Part shown: piece by piece, positions 1 through 12,984 of the stretch
Layout: every line of letters starts with the position of its first letter
Position numbering within the stretch: position 1 is the stretch's first letter
Origin: Henckelia pumila
Taxonomy: Eukaryota; Streptophyta; Magnoliopsida; Lamiales; Gesneriaceae
DNA length: 64,000 bases
Direction: 5' to 3'
Assembly: GCF_033568475.1 (NCBI RefSeq)
Contig: NC_133123.1
Coordinates: forward strand, 160,347,753-160,411,752
Translations under genes and position numbers: made by a program
The notes under the pieces: model-generated
Database searches by the model: none
Told to the model about the DNA's origin: nothing
The model's input: the letters and a program-made list of their open reading frames with translations, nothing else

Positions 1-2522
1 TGTTACAATCCTTATCTGTTGAGCCATTATTACTTGTATTTACTGAGATTTTATCTTTGAGTAGATGGAACGCATTTACAAGATAAGTCAGAAAAGATAC
101 AATACAGATTTGAGGAAACAAGAGTGAAGATATGAGTTTCAGAAATTAGATTTTTGTTATTTCGGTACTAGTTATATAAAGAATAAAGTGGAGGAATGTC
201 GGAAGAATTCTAGTAGATGTACTAGATCAGTAGAAAGCTAACCTAGAATTGACAGATATGTCAGTGGTTAGAATGTACAGAAATATTCATATGACATATT
301 CCGACCTTTCTACGAAATGAAAGAAGTTCTATATAGAAAGTGGTGTATAGTACGAAGAATTTATGACAACTCGTATAGAAAAACACTACTTGAACTGAAG
401 AACTCCAGAAACAGCTAGAAGATTGATGAATGAAGAATTATCCTAGTACCGAATTGATTATTAATTCTATTACAATGAAGTAAGTCGAAAATATGATATT
501 CGACTATTGTCAGCTGAGAAGTAATAAATGAACTCATGTCAATAAAGAATAAGAAAAATCAGTTACAGTTGAGATTTCTCTTCAATTTTGCTGAAGCTAT
601 TACATCATAGAAATCATGATTCTTGAATTTCTTGCTATCGATTCTGAGGTTTTTGTATTCGACCTCGATCGAGTTTGATTGACTTTTATTCCTTTGCTAG
701 AGTCTGATTTGATTTACTCGCTTTAAGTTTCGATATGCAAGTGAGTTGTTTTTACTGTGCAGATTTTGTCATTCAGAATATTTGATTTTGGGTGACCTTG
801 ACTTTAGCGAGTTCCTTTGATTTGAAATTTGAGAATTATTGATTATTTGATGTGTCTATTCAGTGTATCTTGAAGTATTTGGCTCATAACTGATAGAAAT
901 TCAGAGTCAGACCATCAGCAAGAATTATGGGTTTTAGATAATTGCTTGATTGACTGAGTACAGATCTGTACTTATTGTATGTTTGTGCTTGAGTTTCTAG
1001 ACAGATGCTCAAACAATCAGAATTGTTGCAATCCAAGCTAAACTCGATTGGTGTGGAAAGATAAACCCAACATGGATATTAGATCAAGCAATGAAAATTA
1101 GATTGAGAATGCTAGATTAAGATATGAGATAAGACAGCAGATCAAAATAGATGAATTTTACGGTGAATAATCGTTTGAGTATGCCAGATATTCTAGATAT
1201 GGAATATCAGATTCTGAAAGAGGCATATAACAACATATTTAATATCCATTCAGTTATCTACACATGTATGACTTACATGTAGTCATTACTTGGAAATTAG
1301 TATTGGTGAAAGAAATGAAAGCAGATACGACAGAATTGACATTACCAATACAAAAATTCCAGTGGAAGAAGTAGAAAGAAGAACCCAAGTGGTTTCTATA
1401 ACAGATTAGTTACATAAGAGTTGAAAGAAGATCAAATTTTTTCGAAAAATTTGAGTTCGAATCTACTCAAATCATCATGATTTTGCGATTTAGATTGTAG
1501 TAGATTTTGACAGATTCAAGAATATGTTGTATTAGATATGATACAAACATAAAGAGATACTTGTTATGAATTTAGCAAGATGATCAGATTACAGGAATTA
1601 TTGAAATCTATTGTCAAGATAGAGACTGTAGATTTGTTTTCTAGATTGTGGCACTGATTTTCAGATGTTCTGAGTGTTTGGTTATATGAGATTTCATTAT
1701 ACCATCCTCCGATTAGTGTAATATCAGATGTGATTATCCAGATTTCCGAGGATATGCTCAGAACCATAGTACTAGATTCTGTACTAGTTGATTCAGTATG
1801 TGCCACTTGATTACCATAATTCCTGTGACAGCTATCTGATAGATATAGAGACAATATTTTGATGATTGATTGATAAGAAAAATAGAATTGTCTTTATATT
1901 GAAACGATATTTCAGAAGTATCATCTATCAGACCAGATATGAGTCAAGAAAAGATAGAGAATGCAAAGAGTGATTGAACAGAATAAGAACAGAGCAGCAT
2001 AGACAGATTTAGCAAATGAGCAACATATATAGCTTTTGAAGCCTGAACATAATGATCAGCAAAGAAGTTTTTTTTTTCGAGCATCATTAGGTTCAGAAAG
2101 AGAGTTCATAAGTGACATAATAATTGATCCCTGTGAGTATTTGATCTAGCTTATTGATTCATACTCAAACGCATCGGCTGAAGAATATTAGCTAGAATAT
2201 GTATGTGCATTCAATTCAGATAAAACAGAAGCAGATAAGATTTTAAGGAAAAGCCGACTAACTTATGCAGAGTTAGATCACGAGAAAGATCAACTTAGAT
2301 CTAAGTTGACTCAGTGATTACATGTTAATAAGAATAGATATGATTGCAGAAGTGATTAGAAAGATGAATAAGATATTATAGAAGAGAAGATATCATAATA
2401 GATATCGAAAGCTCAGATAATTTGAAGTAATTATTACTTCAGTCAGCTATACAGCTTACGAGAATCATCAGCAAGATCGAATGCAATTTCGAGGACGAAA
2501 TCATTCTTTAGAGGAGAGGAAT
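1..2522 (+). mobile_element. Decayed internal 3' end of a Ty3/gypsy element (Del/Tekay-like)
   Basis: No long open frame survives. The last part (about 2485-2522) has the usual end of Del/Tekay-type polyproteins: a stretch reading F-x-D-E followed by a purine-rich tract (gaggagagga, about 2511-2520) directly before a sequence that looks like the start of an LTR (tgtaaggcccgaaaat). Upstream there are only scattered fragments that fit a degenerate integrase/chromodomain region, with many stops in all frames. The 5' part of the element lies outside the window. The assignment rests mainly on the 3' junction; the lineage name is an inference from that signature. Confidence 0.55.
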
Positions 2523-3799
2523 TGTAAGGCCCGAAAATATTAAGTTATTCATTACGGGATTTAAGATTTAAATTCCAAATATGAGAAAATATTCATTTGA
2601 AGATTTAAGACATTAGAAATTCAATTTCGGGTCGCAAATATTTAATTTGAGGATTTTCGAATTTTAAGATTTTAATATCCGAATTTCTTAAATTAAAAGA
2701 TTAAAAATATTTGAATTGATATTTATGGAATTTAAGATGTGAAATCCAAGATTATAAATATCAAGGATTTAATTTGAGGATGAAATCCGAGCAAGGACCC
2801 ATTTGCAAATATTGAGTAGTTCAAGGACTAAAATGCAATAAGGTCCGAAATGATTTAATTTTAATTCGAGAATATTTAATTTGAGAATATTTAGATTTTA
2901 GACTTAAATTCTAATATTCTTATATTATTTGGGATTGAATTTGAATTAAAAAGAGTGGACGAGGAGAAAATTGTAACTATTGAGAATTTGAGGGACCAAA
3001 GTGCAATTCCCTTTTAAGTGGGAATCACACATGTCTATATATAATCAGATTCATGTAATTCCTTCCTTATTCAGATTTTTGGACAGTAGATATCGTGAAG
3101 GGGGAGAAGAAAACTTCCAAAGCCAATTCTTGATATTTAAGCTCCGTTAAAAATTGATCCGCCCGGTAGAATTTTTGATTGAGCATATATTTGCGATCAC
3201 AGCTTCGAGTGCTACATTTTGACGTAAGTTTTATGAAGTTATACCATGTTTGAATTTTTAAGATGGATTGCGCTGACTAAGAATTGAGTGTGATTGATAT
3301 GTTTAGCCTATGAACATGTCATTTCAGATTTTCATGACGGTTGACGACTCGAGAATCCAATCGTCAAACCGAGAAAGAAGGAAGCAATGTTTGAAGCTAA
3401 GATGTCTCATACATGGAAGAGCTTTTGATATGAGTTTTTGGATACATGTTATGCAGAATTGGAGCGTCTCAGATTCATAAGAAAAGGTATGAATAGACAT
3501 TAATATGATGGGCAGAATAACTCGAGATTGTTTCTGATTATCGAGTTGCCTAAAATCACATACATGCATGTTTAATATATGTTATTGTTTAAGTTTACAT
3601 AAATGTGATAGATTATTCAAGATAGATATCTTCTTGAATTCCCAGAATATTTATGTAAATGTTTACTTGTCTTCTTTGATTTATATTATTTTCTGTATTG
3701 AACATGTTTTACGTATTCCATGTGATGCTTACAGATTTGTCGGTATCCTTGAGTGATTATATGATCATATGATTATATGATTGATGTGTTCAAGATGTT
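2523..3799 (+). repeat. First part of a gypsy 3' LTR, split by the copia insertion at 3800
   Basis: The sequence starts TGTAAGGCCC right after a polypurine tract, as expected for a 3' LTR. It is AT-rich and non-coding. It stops at the target duplication ATGTT (3795-3799) of the copia element and appears to resume at 13769. Joined with 13769-15047 it would make an LTR of about 2.55 kb beginning TG and ending CA, a normal length for Del/Tekay elements. The far end is the least certain point. Confidence 0.5.
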
Positions 3800-4578
3800 T
3801 GTAAGGAAATAATGGTTGCACATAAACAGTTTGAGGTGTTGTCAAAAGGCGTTGACAACACCTACTATAACACCTTGAGTAATTTGCAGCGAAAAATAAT
3901 TTTAAGCGTGTATAAAAAATAAGCAACCAAATAAATAGACTCAAATAAATTAAGCAAGAGTATTTTCAAGAGTATAAAATACTCTTGCAGCGCCTCAGGG
4001 CAAAACTTCACTAGAAAAACTTTCAAAGAATTTTACAAACCCTAAAACTAGTGATTATTGTAAAATTCAATTTCTCAAAACAAGTGAGAAATAAAGAATA
4101 AAAGTTCTCCTAAAAATTCTATATGGAATAGAATAACTAAAAACATCGTAAGGAGAAAAACTCTTGAAGCCAAAACATGTGAGATGTAAACACCCTTCGA
4201 TCAATAATCTTCGAGTGTTCTGCACGGCTTCAAGCAACCACAACCGTGACAAGCTTCAGAGATTCTCTCGTATGTATCCGTAGCTCTCTCTCCGTCTACC
4301 CTTCCTTGTGCATGCCTCTCTTTAATAAAAAGACCAAGAATCCTTCTTTAGAATGTTTTCTTGTAGGCGTAGGACTCTAGATCTTGATCAAGATAAATCT
4401 ACACAATAAGGAATTAAATCAATAGATATACGATAATACCATAATCTGATAAACTTAATCATATTTCAAATCAAGTTGATCAAAGAAATAAATAACTTCA
4501 TGTCCAAGAAAGGCAAAAGATAATAAATAAAAATTTTTTCAAAATAGGATGATTTTAAGGATTAAAATATTCCTTTCA
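3800..4578 (-). repeat. 3' LTR of the Sirevirus-like element
   Basis: It spans TGTAAGG to CCTTTCA on the plus strand and is the same length (779 bp) as the other LTR at 12985-13763. It contains the dyad motif GTGTTG...CAACAC near its plus-strand start, and a short inverted repeat around the tract reading 'actcttgcagcgcctca'. Confidence 0.95.
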
Positions 4579-4870
4579 ATCTCCCCCTTTTTGCCTTTCT
4601 GGACAAAACACAACGAAACTCTCCCTTAATCAAAACTCCCCCTGAATAGATTCTCCCTCTGAGTATAAGCAGATGTGTTGTCATAAGATGTTGGCAACAT
4701 CTAGCTATGATACCTCAAATCAGAAGACATAAGTGCAAGGAGAAATAATCATACGAAACAACAGAGCAAACACCAAAACAGTTTTGATTAGGGTCAGAGC
4801 AAATCAGAGCAAAAACAGAACTTTTAACCTACAATAAAACAAATAAACTTAGTAAAACCAAAAATTATGA
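4579..4870 (-). other. Polypurine tracts and 3' non-coding region of the Sirevirus-like element
   Basis: Directly inside the 3' LTR the minus strand reads a purine run (AAAAAGGGGGAGAT, 4579-4592), the expected polypurine tract. Further purine runs of the CAGGGGGAG type lie near 4633-4660, and another lies at about 4910-4922 inside the extra ORF. Multiple tracts are typical of Sireviruses. One dyad motif copy sits at 4673-4704. Confidence 0.8.
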
Positions 4871-6863
4871 TTAAAATTGATTGCTCTCTGAGTCAACTTC
4901 TTCACTTCCTTCTCCCCCTTTTTGTTCAGAAGGGCCAGCTCCACTTAAAAGAGACTCATAGTGAGCCTTTAACCCTTCGTAGTAGGCAAGGTCAGCCTTT
5001 GCTTGTGCAATCTTCTGCTCAGCATGCACCAATTGAGCGTGAATGAACGTCGAATCAACAGCTTGAGCAGTAGAAGGGGGTACAAAAACAGCAACAGCAG
5101 AAGAGGTGTTGGCAGCACCTACCAACACCTGCATAATCAGCAGTCTCAGACCAAGGAAGGTATATCTTCCTATTTCCTTTGAGCAATGTCGGTGCAATCT
5201 TTAGAAACTCCCCAGGCTCAATAAGTACTTCATCATCATCCTTCTCAATTTCTTGAGACAGCAACATAGAGTAAATGAGTGATGGATAAGTCAACTTCAA
5301 AGTAGGTTGAGCACCGTCTTCAAATGTCATGACTGTGTCAAACACGAGTCGGCCATAATTGAAAGTAATTCCAGTACCAATAGCATACAAAACAGGGGCT
5401 TGATGCTTGGTAATCACACTGGAATTTCCAGATGGAGTCCAGGTCTTCACGGCAGTTTTATGAAGAACAGAGTAAAAGGATGTAAGCTTGGCTGCTGACA
5501 ATTTCTTAGGATGTGCTGGGTACGCAGTGGCATGCCCCCCAGTGATGACAGATATCATCTCATCCATGGTTGGTAGAGCAGCATCATCAGAGGCAGGAGT
5601 CTGAAGGAATCCATTTATAATGGCAGGGCTGAAAGAGAAGATTTGCCCTCGCACATAAACTTGCCCATACTTCATGTATCTTGGATCCCTCACAGCTTCA
5701 GTGAGATTGCAGTAAAACTCACGCACAATCTCTCTGCAATACGAACCAGCAGTAGTAACAGTAGACAGAAGGTGTCTTACCTCAAAATATTTCACCATAT
5801 TTTGAGCTCCATAGCTCTCCATATCAATGTTATGCTCTTCCAAAAACTCTCTATCAGCATAATTCTCCCAGCGATCACCAATTTCCTTGGAATAAAAAGC
5901 AGATGAATAGGACGAATTTACCCGATACTCTTCTCCTAAGGTGTTGTCCAGGGTGTCGGCAACACCTTCCTCAGCACCTTTTTCTTCTTCTTCAGAGTCA
6001 TCAGAATCTGACTCTTCTTCCAACTCATTCTCAGCATCTGAATCTTCACTCGAATCAGAGCTGGAACTATCAAAAGGTTGAGGGCGATTGTCAGCATATT
6101 CCCGAAGCATCTCTTCATCAGGTTCATCCTCGGATTCTGGAACAGAAGCAGTAGCAGTGGATATAGGCTTCTTGCCTTTTGACTTCTTCATTTTAGCCAT
6201 AAACTGGGCTATAGAAATCTCCTCATCATCAGATAGAACAGAAGGAGCAGTAGATGATGGTCCCTTAAGAACAGGAACATCTGTCTGAGCAGCAGCATAA
6301 GGAATTTCTGATTCAGTGGAATCACTGTCAGAAGATGAATTCCCCTTTGAAGTTTCTTCAGATTCAAACGGAACGGGAATAGTTGGAACAGAGGGTTCCA
6401 TGGCACTCACCTTTCCCCTTTTTCGATGTACCAATTTAAAGTCTTCATCTGAGCTTGCATCACCAGAAGAGAATTCGGTGTCCACGAGAGAAGGTTTGGA
6501 TGGTTGACCCTTTCCTCAAAATCTCTTTGATGCAGTGTAATCTGGGTTGTAGCCAGCTTGTCTCTTTGATCTACGGGTTAAGGGTTTCGTAGGAAACACC
6601 TTATTAAGAACGGACATATCAGGCAAATTTTCCACATCGATCTCATTCCCTGGCTCTCCTAGAGCGATGGAGTCCAAAGGCACTGGTTCTTCAGCAACAG
6701 GGATCAACGCTTGTTCAACCACAGGATGTGGTGATGTAGGTGCTGTAACACCTTCCGTAGCATCTTCTGAATATCCCATCTCAGAACGAATATCTTGGGG
6801 ATCAAAACCCTTTCCTGCCATGAAAGTGCGTGAGGATAAAATATTGCAAATGGAATAGGGCAA
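4871..6863 (-). pseudogene. Extra ORF downstream of pol (env-position; resembles the 'putative plant transposon protein' domain)
   Basis: This frame occupies the position of the Sirevirus envelope-like gene. A likely start is the ATG near 6822 (M-A-G-K-G-F). One in-frame TGA at 6516-6518 splits it, and the same frame continues to about 5125, where a shift occurs inside a dyad motif copy (5103-5132). The last part continues in another frame to 4871. The order is: acidic Ser/Asp/Glu-rich N-terminal half with basic clusters; a globular stretch (about 5220-5930) resembling the domain called 'putative plant transposon protein' (Pfam Transposase_32); and a helical, probably coiled-coil tail. I see no signal peptide or clear transmembrane segment, which argues against a true envelope protein. 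Its function is unknown. Domain assignment is from memory of the family, not a search. Confidence 0.7.
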
Positions 6864-7870
6864 TATTAATCAGAGAGTATTGAGAATAAGGGAATTCGGG
6901 ATGAAAATAAGGAAAAAAATATTTCCAAAGGAAGATAAAAACACAGATATATAATCCCTCAAACATTTTCCTATTCTAACTTGGATTCTGTAGGCCCCCA
7001 ACGGTAACAAAATCTCAACGGTAACTATGAGGAAAACGGTAACAAATCCGACTTAATTAGGCAATAAATCCCTTTGATTTCCTCCGATAATCTTGGCACA
7101 AATATTTCACCAAATCTTTCCAATTTTAACTCCTCATCAGAATATAACACCATTGAAACAAAATCCAATCACATTCAAATTCAAAAATTCAGAGGATAGG
7201 GCAAAAATCACAAATTTTGTTCGATTGGAATTCATAACCTTTTGGCCAAATATATTCACAAATAAAAATATGCATGTCCTAATTATGTCTAAAATAAAAT
7301 GCGACATAAACTTAAAATGCAATTATGTGCACAAATAATATGATGGCAAGCGAGGTGTTATCCACGATGTTGTCAACATCTTCCAGCAACACTTCAGGAT
7401 TAAAAAAAAATTATTTCCAGATAGCCATTAAATACATTATTACAGAAGTGGTAGCCTGCACACTAAAGGAACGATCTTCAATGGACCCCTTTAGGTAGCT
7501 TTTTCCATTTGCTTCTGTTTTTCAATCAAATTTGATGATTGAGATGATCTTATTTAACCATTTTGTTATTTTGAGTTTCTGAATTTGCGAAATAACTTTT
7601 CACTTGGGACAGGATCATGGAATACACGAACATCCCTCCACTACTTCGTGATTTAGTCAGAACTCTTCTTCAATTAAATCTCATTAAATTGTAAAAAAAT
7701 TTGCAAAGAATCCTGAGTGAAAACTGGTCAATGATTACAAAGTATCAAACACTTCACAAAACAAAGTGTATGCATGAATGCAACATGCCTAATGATCCTA
7801 AAGATGCACGCACATAAAAAGGTGTTGTCACAGGGTGTTGGCAACACTCCTGACAACATCTAATTTCTGT
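6864..7870 (-). other. Non-coding spacer between pol and the extra ORF
   Basis: This is about 1 kb of AT-rich sequence with no credible frame. It holds two clear copies of the dyad motif, near 7352-7395 and 7821-7860. In Sireviruses this position commonly carries the leader or splice acceptor for the downstream ORF; no acceptor is claimed here. Confidence 0.6.
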
Positions 7871-10800
7871 CTATAATGCACACATACTGAGAGACTTCCT
7901 TAGACTGGAAAATCTCTCGAAATCCAAAGCTTTTGTGAATATATCAGCTAATTGGTTATTAGTTCCAACAAACTCAATTAAGATTATGCTTTTCTCGACC
8001 AAATCTCGAATGAAGTGATGTCTAATGTCAATGTGTTTGGTTCGAGAGTGTTGTACTGGATTTTTGGATATATCAATGGCAATAGAATTATCACAGTACA
8101 CAATAGGAGTATCACTCTTAATTCCATAATCATTCAACATTTGATTCATCCATAGGAGTTGAGAGCAACAACTACCAACAGCAACATACTCAGACTCGGC
8201 AGTAGAGAGTGAAACACAGTTTTGTTTCTTACTGTAACATGACACTAAGTTATTCCCCAAATAGAAACATCCTCCCGAAGTACTCTTCCTCTCATCTAAA
8301 TCCCCAGCCCAATCAGCATCACTAAACCCTACCAAATTTGAATTGGTTTCTTTAGTGTACCACAAACCCAAATTCAAAGTTCCAGCCACATACTTCAGTA
8401 TATGTTTTACGGCCTTTAGGTGAGTGATTTTTGGGTTAGACTGGTATCTAGCACACAAACAAACACTATACATGATATCGGGTCTAGTAGCACTCAAATA
8501 CAACAGACTACCAATCATGCTTCTATAGAGGGTGTTGTCAACACCTTTGGCAACATCCTCCCTAGACAGCTTTTCATTAGACCCCATAGGTATGCGCATG
8601 TACTTAGTGTTATCATTCAGAAACTTCTTCACGAAATTTTTATCATACTTGCTTTGACACAGAAATATACCATCATGCATTTGTTTTACTTGCAAGCCCA
8701 AGAAGTAAGTTAACTCTCCAACCATACTCATCTCAAATGTAGAAGACATATACTTCACAAAATCATCAACTAGTTTATCATTTGAAGCATAAAATATTAT
8801 ATCATCCACATAAATTTGGCAAATTAAGATATTACCTTGAGACTTTTGCACAAACAAGGTCTTATCAACTTCACCTCTTTTGAAAACAATATTGAGCAAG
8901 TACTCGGTAAGTCTCCCATACCATGCACGTGGTGCTTGCTTCAATCCATACAATGCCTTTTTTTAACTTATATACATAGTCAAGATGATTTGGATCCTCA
9001 AAACCCTTAGGTTGTTTCACATATACTTCTTCATTTAGGATCCCATTTAAAAAGGCACTTTTTACATCCATTTGAAAAAGTTTCATTCCCATGTAACATG
9101 AAACAGCAAGCAAAAGTCGGACAGACTCAATGCGGGCTACAGGAGCAAAGGTTTCATCAAAATCCACCCCTTCAACCTGTGTATACCCTTGAGCTACCAA
9201 CCTAGCTTTATTTCTAATGATGTTTCCCGACTCATCAGTTTTATTTTTGAAAATCCATTTAGTTCCTATGACATTTCCATGAGCAGGACACGGTACCAGG
9301 TACCAAACATCATTCCTCACAAATTGTTCTAACTCTTCGTGCATAGCATTGACCCAAAATTCATCTTTTAATGCTTCTTCAACCTTTTTGGGTTCAATGT
9401 TTGACACAAAACAGGAAAAACGTACCTGAGAATACGTAGAACTTATGCATAACAAACCTGCCATCTTTCGATAATCCACTTTCTCTTTCCTTCGAGTTTG
9501 CAAGTCTCCATGCACATCTCCAATAACCTGTGAGGTTGGGTGATTCTTCTGAATTCTGCTTGGAACATTCTTTCCAGTTTCATTTACCTCATTGTTTTCA
9601 TCAATATTCTCATCAGTAGTCTTTTCAACTATTGATTCTGGATTTTCTGTAGGATGTGTTGTCGGAGGTGTTAGCAATACTCCTTTGACAACATCTATAT
9701 TTCTAGAATTATCCAGCAGATCATCAACATCATCCTCAACTGTTTTCTTCTTTAGATCTGCAGAATAATCAAAAACAACATTAATTGACTCAAAAATAGT
9801 CCTTGTTCTCAAGTTATACATGCTATAAGCTCGGCTATTTGATGAATATCCTAAGAACATGCACTTATCACTTTTTGCATCAAATTTAGCAAGATGATCT
9901 CTATCATTCAAAACGTGACATACACATCCAAAAACATGAAAATATTTAAGGTTTGGCCTCTTTCCCATGAGAATTTCATAGGAGGTCATAGTAGTACCAT
10001 TCCTCAAATAGACTCTATTTGAAATATGACATGCAGTATTCAAGGCTTCAGCCCAAAAACATTTTGAAATATTTTTAGAACTTAGCATCACTCTTGCCAT
10101 TTCTTGCAAAGTCCTATTTTTTCTTTCGGCAATCCCATTTTGTTGCGGAGTTTTAGGAGCAGAAAATTCATGAGAAATACCTTTCTTATCACACAAGCTA
10201 GAAAAAGAAGAGTTTTCAAACTCCTTACCATGATCAGTACGAATTCTGATTACCTTCTGATTGTATAGGTTCGAAATCTTAGTGAGCAGCTTCTTGAATG
10301 CATCATATGTGTCCGATTTTTCTCTCAGAAAGTTTACCCAAGTATATCGTGAAAAATCATCCACACAAACAAAAGAGTATTTCTTACCACCGAAACTTTC
10401 AACATCCATTGGACCCATCAAGTCCATATGTAAAAGTTCAAGGCAGCGTGTTGTCACATATGTTGGAAACACCTCGTGTGACACCCTAGTCTGCTTCCCT
10501 TTCTGACATGCTTCACACACAAATGGAATACTAGATTTTAAGTTAGGCATACCTCTCACAGCATCCAACTTACTCAAGTTCTTTAATGTCTTGAAATTTG
10601 CATGACCCAATTTTTGATGCCATAAATCAAACTCATTAACTTTGGTGTGTCTACAAGCCATCTCTTCTCCGAGTTGATAGCAGTTGTCGGATGACCTAGT
10701 ACCTGTCATGACACAGAGATTTGATTCATCAAAAACTTTGCATAATTTCTTATCAAATTGCACATGCAAATTATCATCACAAAGTTGGCTTATGTTTATT

Positions 10801-12911
10801 AGATTCGTGGTTAATCCTTCAACATGAAGCACATTGCGAAGCTTGGGTAGACAAGCAACATTCAGAGTCCCTTTTCCGACAATGTTTCCCTTTGAACCTC
10901 CTCCATAGGTTACTTTTCCACTCTTCTGTTCAACATAATCAGATAGAAACTTCTTGGAACCTGTCATGTGATGAGAGCTACCGCTATCAAAGTACCATGC
11001 ACCTGAAACATTAGTTCTCAAAGCAGTATAAATCATATAACATTGAATATCAGCTTTTGGTACCCAAACCTTTCTTACATAAGATCTGTTTCTAGGGATG
11101 TTGTGGGGAGGTGTTGGCAACACCTTAGGCAATACCTTAGATGCAGATCTATACCTGTAGTCTTCCTGCAGCTTGAAACAGTATGGTTTAATGTGATCAG
11201 GTCTATGACAGTAGTGACAAATGTACCTACGTTTCCTTCTAGACTTTGAAGAGGCAGTAGGCTGTGGCTTTGATTTTGGAGGTTCAACTGGTAAGGCCTT
11301 TTTGCTTAAGCTTTCTGTACTGCTACTTTCCTTGACAAACACAGGCCCTTTCGAACTATCTCCAATCTCAAATATGTTGTTTTCAAAACCTAAACCAGCC
11401 GTACCATCTCTTCCCATCATGAGTAGAGAATCCAGCTTAGAGGTGCTTGAGTTGAACTTAGCCAATGTAGCTTTTGCCTTTCTGAGTTCTTCCTTCATTT
11501 GGCTTAACTCGATGTCTTTCTTACTCAGCATGACTTCTAGCCTTGACACATCAGCCTTTAAATCAAAATTTTCCTTTGAAAGGATAGTATTCACTTTATT
11601 CCTTTTGATCCAATCAGTATGTAATTCTTCAAACATCATCCGAGCTTCTTCTATAGACATTGTCTCTTCACCTGTATCATTATCACACATATTATCAGTA
11701 ATGGAAGAATTCAAACAAACTGACCTTTGGGAGATGTTGCGACCAGGTGTGGCAACACCTAAAGGATTTACTTGAAATTTCTTCTTGCTATCCAATAAGA
11801 CAGATAAGGCAGTGTGACTCTCTTCATCTTCATGTTTTTCTTCTTCTGACTCCTCATCACTTAAAGACGTGTTCATCCCTTTCCTAAGCGTGTTGGCACA
11901 CTCGTTTGCACAGTGTCCAAATCCTTGACATACATGACATTGAACAGTGTCCAACTTCTTTGGAACAACCTTCTTTTTCCCTTCCGACGTAATTCGAGGC
12001 TTAGGAGTATCAGTAGGCTTCCTTGGTGACTGTTCTGGTCCATTAATCATTAGGGGCTTGTTGAAGAACATTGGAGCCTTGAGTTTTTGATCCGTCTTTC
12101 TTGACTCTTTCATCCTCTTCAAATAATCATTGAATTTCCTAGTCATGAGAGAGATCGAATCATCTTCTAAATCAGATTGATGAACTTCTTGATGGAATTG
12201 AATATATTCCTCATATGAAGGCTTTGAAGCTTGAAGAGCTATTGACTTTCCTTTATCCCTCTCTTGCTCTTTATTGTTCATCTCAAAAACTTGAAGAATG
12301 CTTATCAGTTCAGTCATCTTCATCTTTGAAGTGTCTTTTACTTCTTCAAGCGCCCAAATCTTCCCATTGAATCTTTTAGGCAAGGAACGAAGAACCTTGT
12401 TCACCATGGCTTCACTAGCAATAGGTCCTCCAAGAGCATGCGCCTCTGTAGCTATCTCCCTAAGTTTTTTATCATAATCAGCAATAGTCTCATTCTCATC
12501 CATCCTGATATTTTCAAATCTTGTGTTTAACAGTCTCAATCTTGTTCTTCTCACGCTATCAGTTCCTTCACAGTGTTCTTGAAGAGCATCCCATGCATCC
12601 TTAGCAATAGTGCAGTCAGATATGATCCCATACATCCTCATATCTACAGTTGCAAAAATTGCATTGAGTGCTTTAGCATTGTAGCTTGAACTTTGTGTTT
12701 CCTCGGTATTCCAAGTTTCTTCTTTCTTGATGATATAGTCTCCATCTTCATCTTGCGTCGTTGGAGGAGTCCAACCAGTCAGAATACTTTGCCAAGCACG
12801 AACATCCATAGCCTTAATAGTATATCGCATCCTATTCTTCCATAGTGCATAATTCGTGCCATCAAGAACTGGAGGTTTCAAGAACGAGTTCGCAACAGAC
12901 GATGAGTCCAT
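7871..12911 (-). pseudogene. Copia gag-pol polyprotein, one frameshift in reverse transcriptase
   Basis: The frame opens at ATG 12911, 59 bases after the primer site. Approximate residue order: gag; zinc knuckle CX2CX4HX4C near 325; coiled coil near 430-500; second zinc knuckle near 570; aspartic protease D-S-G near 640; GAG-pre-integrase HHCC near 765-810; integrase core with D (HMDLMGP), D (RTDHGKEF) and E (NGIAERKNRT); reverse transcriptase from near 1215. At about 8955-8965 a run of A (minus strand) carries a one-base indel, so the 1346-codon frame ends in shifted sequence and the rest of RT (with YVDD) and RNase H continue in another frame to 7871. All catalytic motifs I looked for are present. 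In the family this protein packages and copies the element and integrates the DNA. A sequencing error in the homopolymer would restore a single frame. Confidence 0.92.
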
Positions 12912-12970
12912 ATTTTTCCCTGTAATAAAATAAGCAAACCAAGATCAGTTCTTAGTGTATCAAGAAGATG

Positions 12971-12982
12971 GCTCTGATACCA
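12971..12982 (-). other. Primer-binding site (initiator tRNA-Met type)
   Basis: On the minus strand this reads TGGTATCAGAGC, the classic plant copia primer site complementary to the 3' end of initiator tRNA-Met. It lies two bases inside the 5' LTR, and the gag-pol ATG is at 12911. Confidence 0.95.
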
Positions 12983-12984
12983 CT

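Noticed and set aside
1564..1854. 96-codon minus-strand frame in the decayed gypsy region
   Set aside because: No recognisable domain, and it lies on the opposite strand to the element; chance opening in degenerate DNA.
5903..6406. Open frames on both strands overlapping the env-position ORF
   Set aside because: They are shadows of the acidic, Ser-rich coding sequence on the minus strand; composition and context favour the long minus-strand frame.
11221..11775. 184-codon plus-strand frame
   Set aside because: It lies opposite the copia gag linker and has no family resemblance; it is a complementary-strand shadow of the minus-strand gag-pol.
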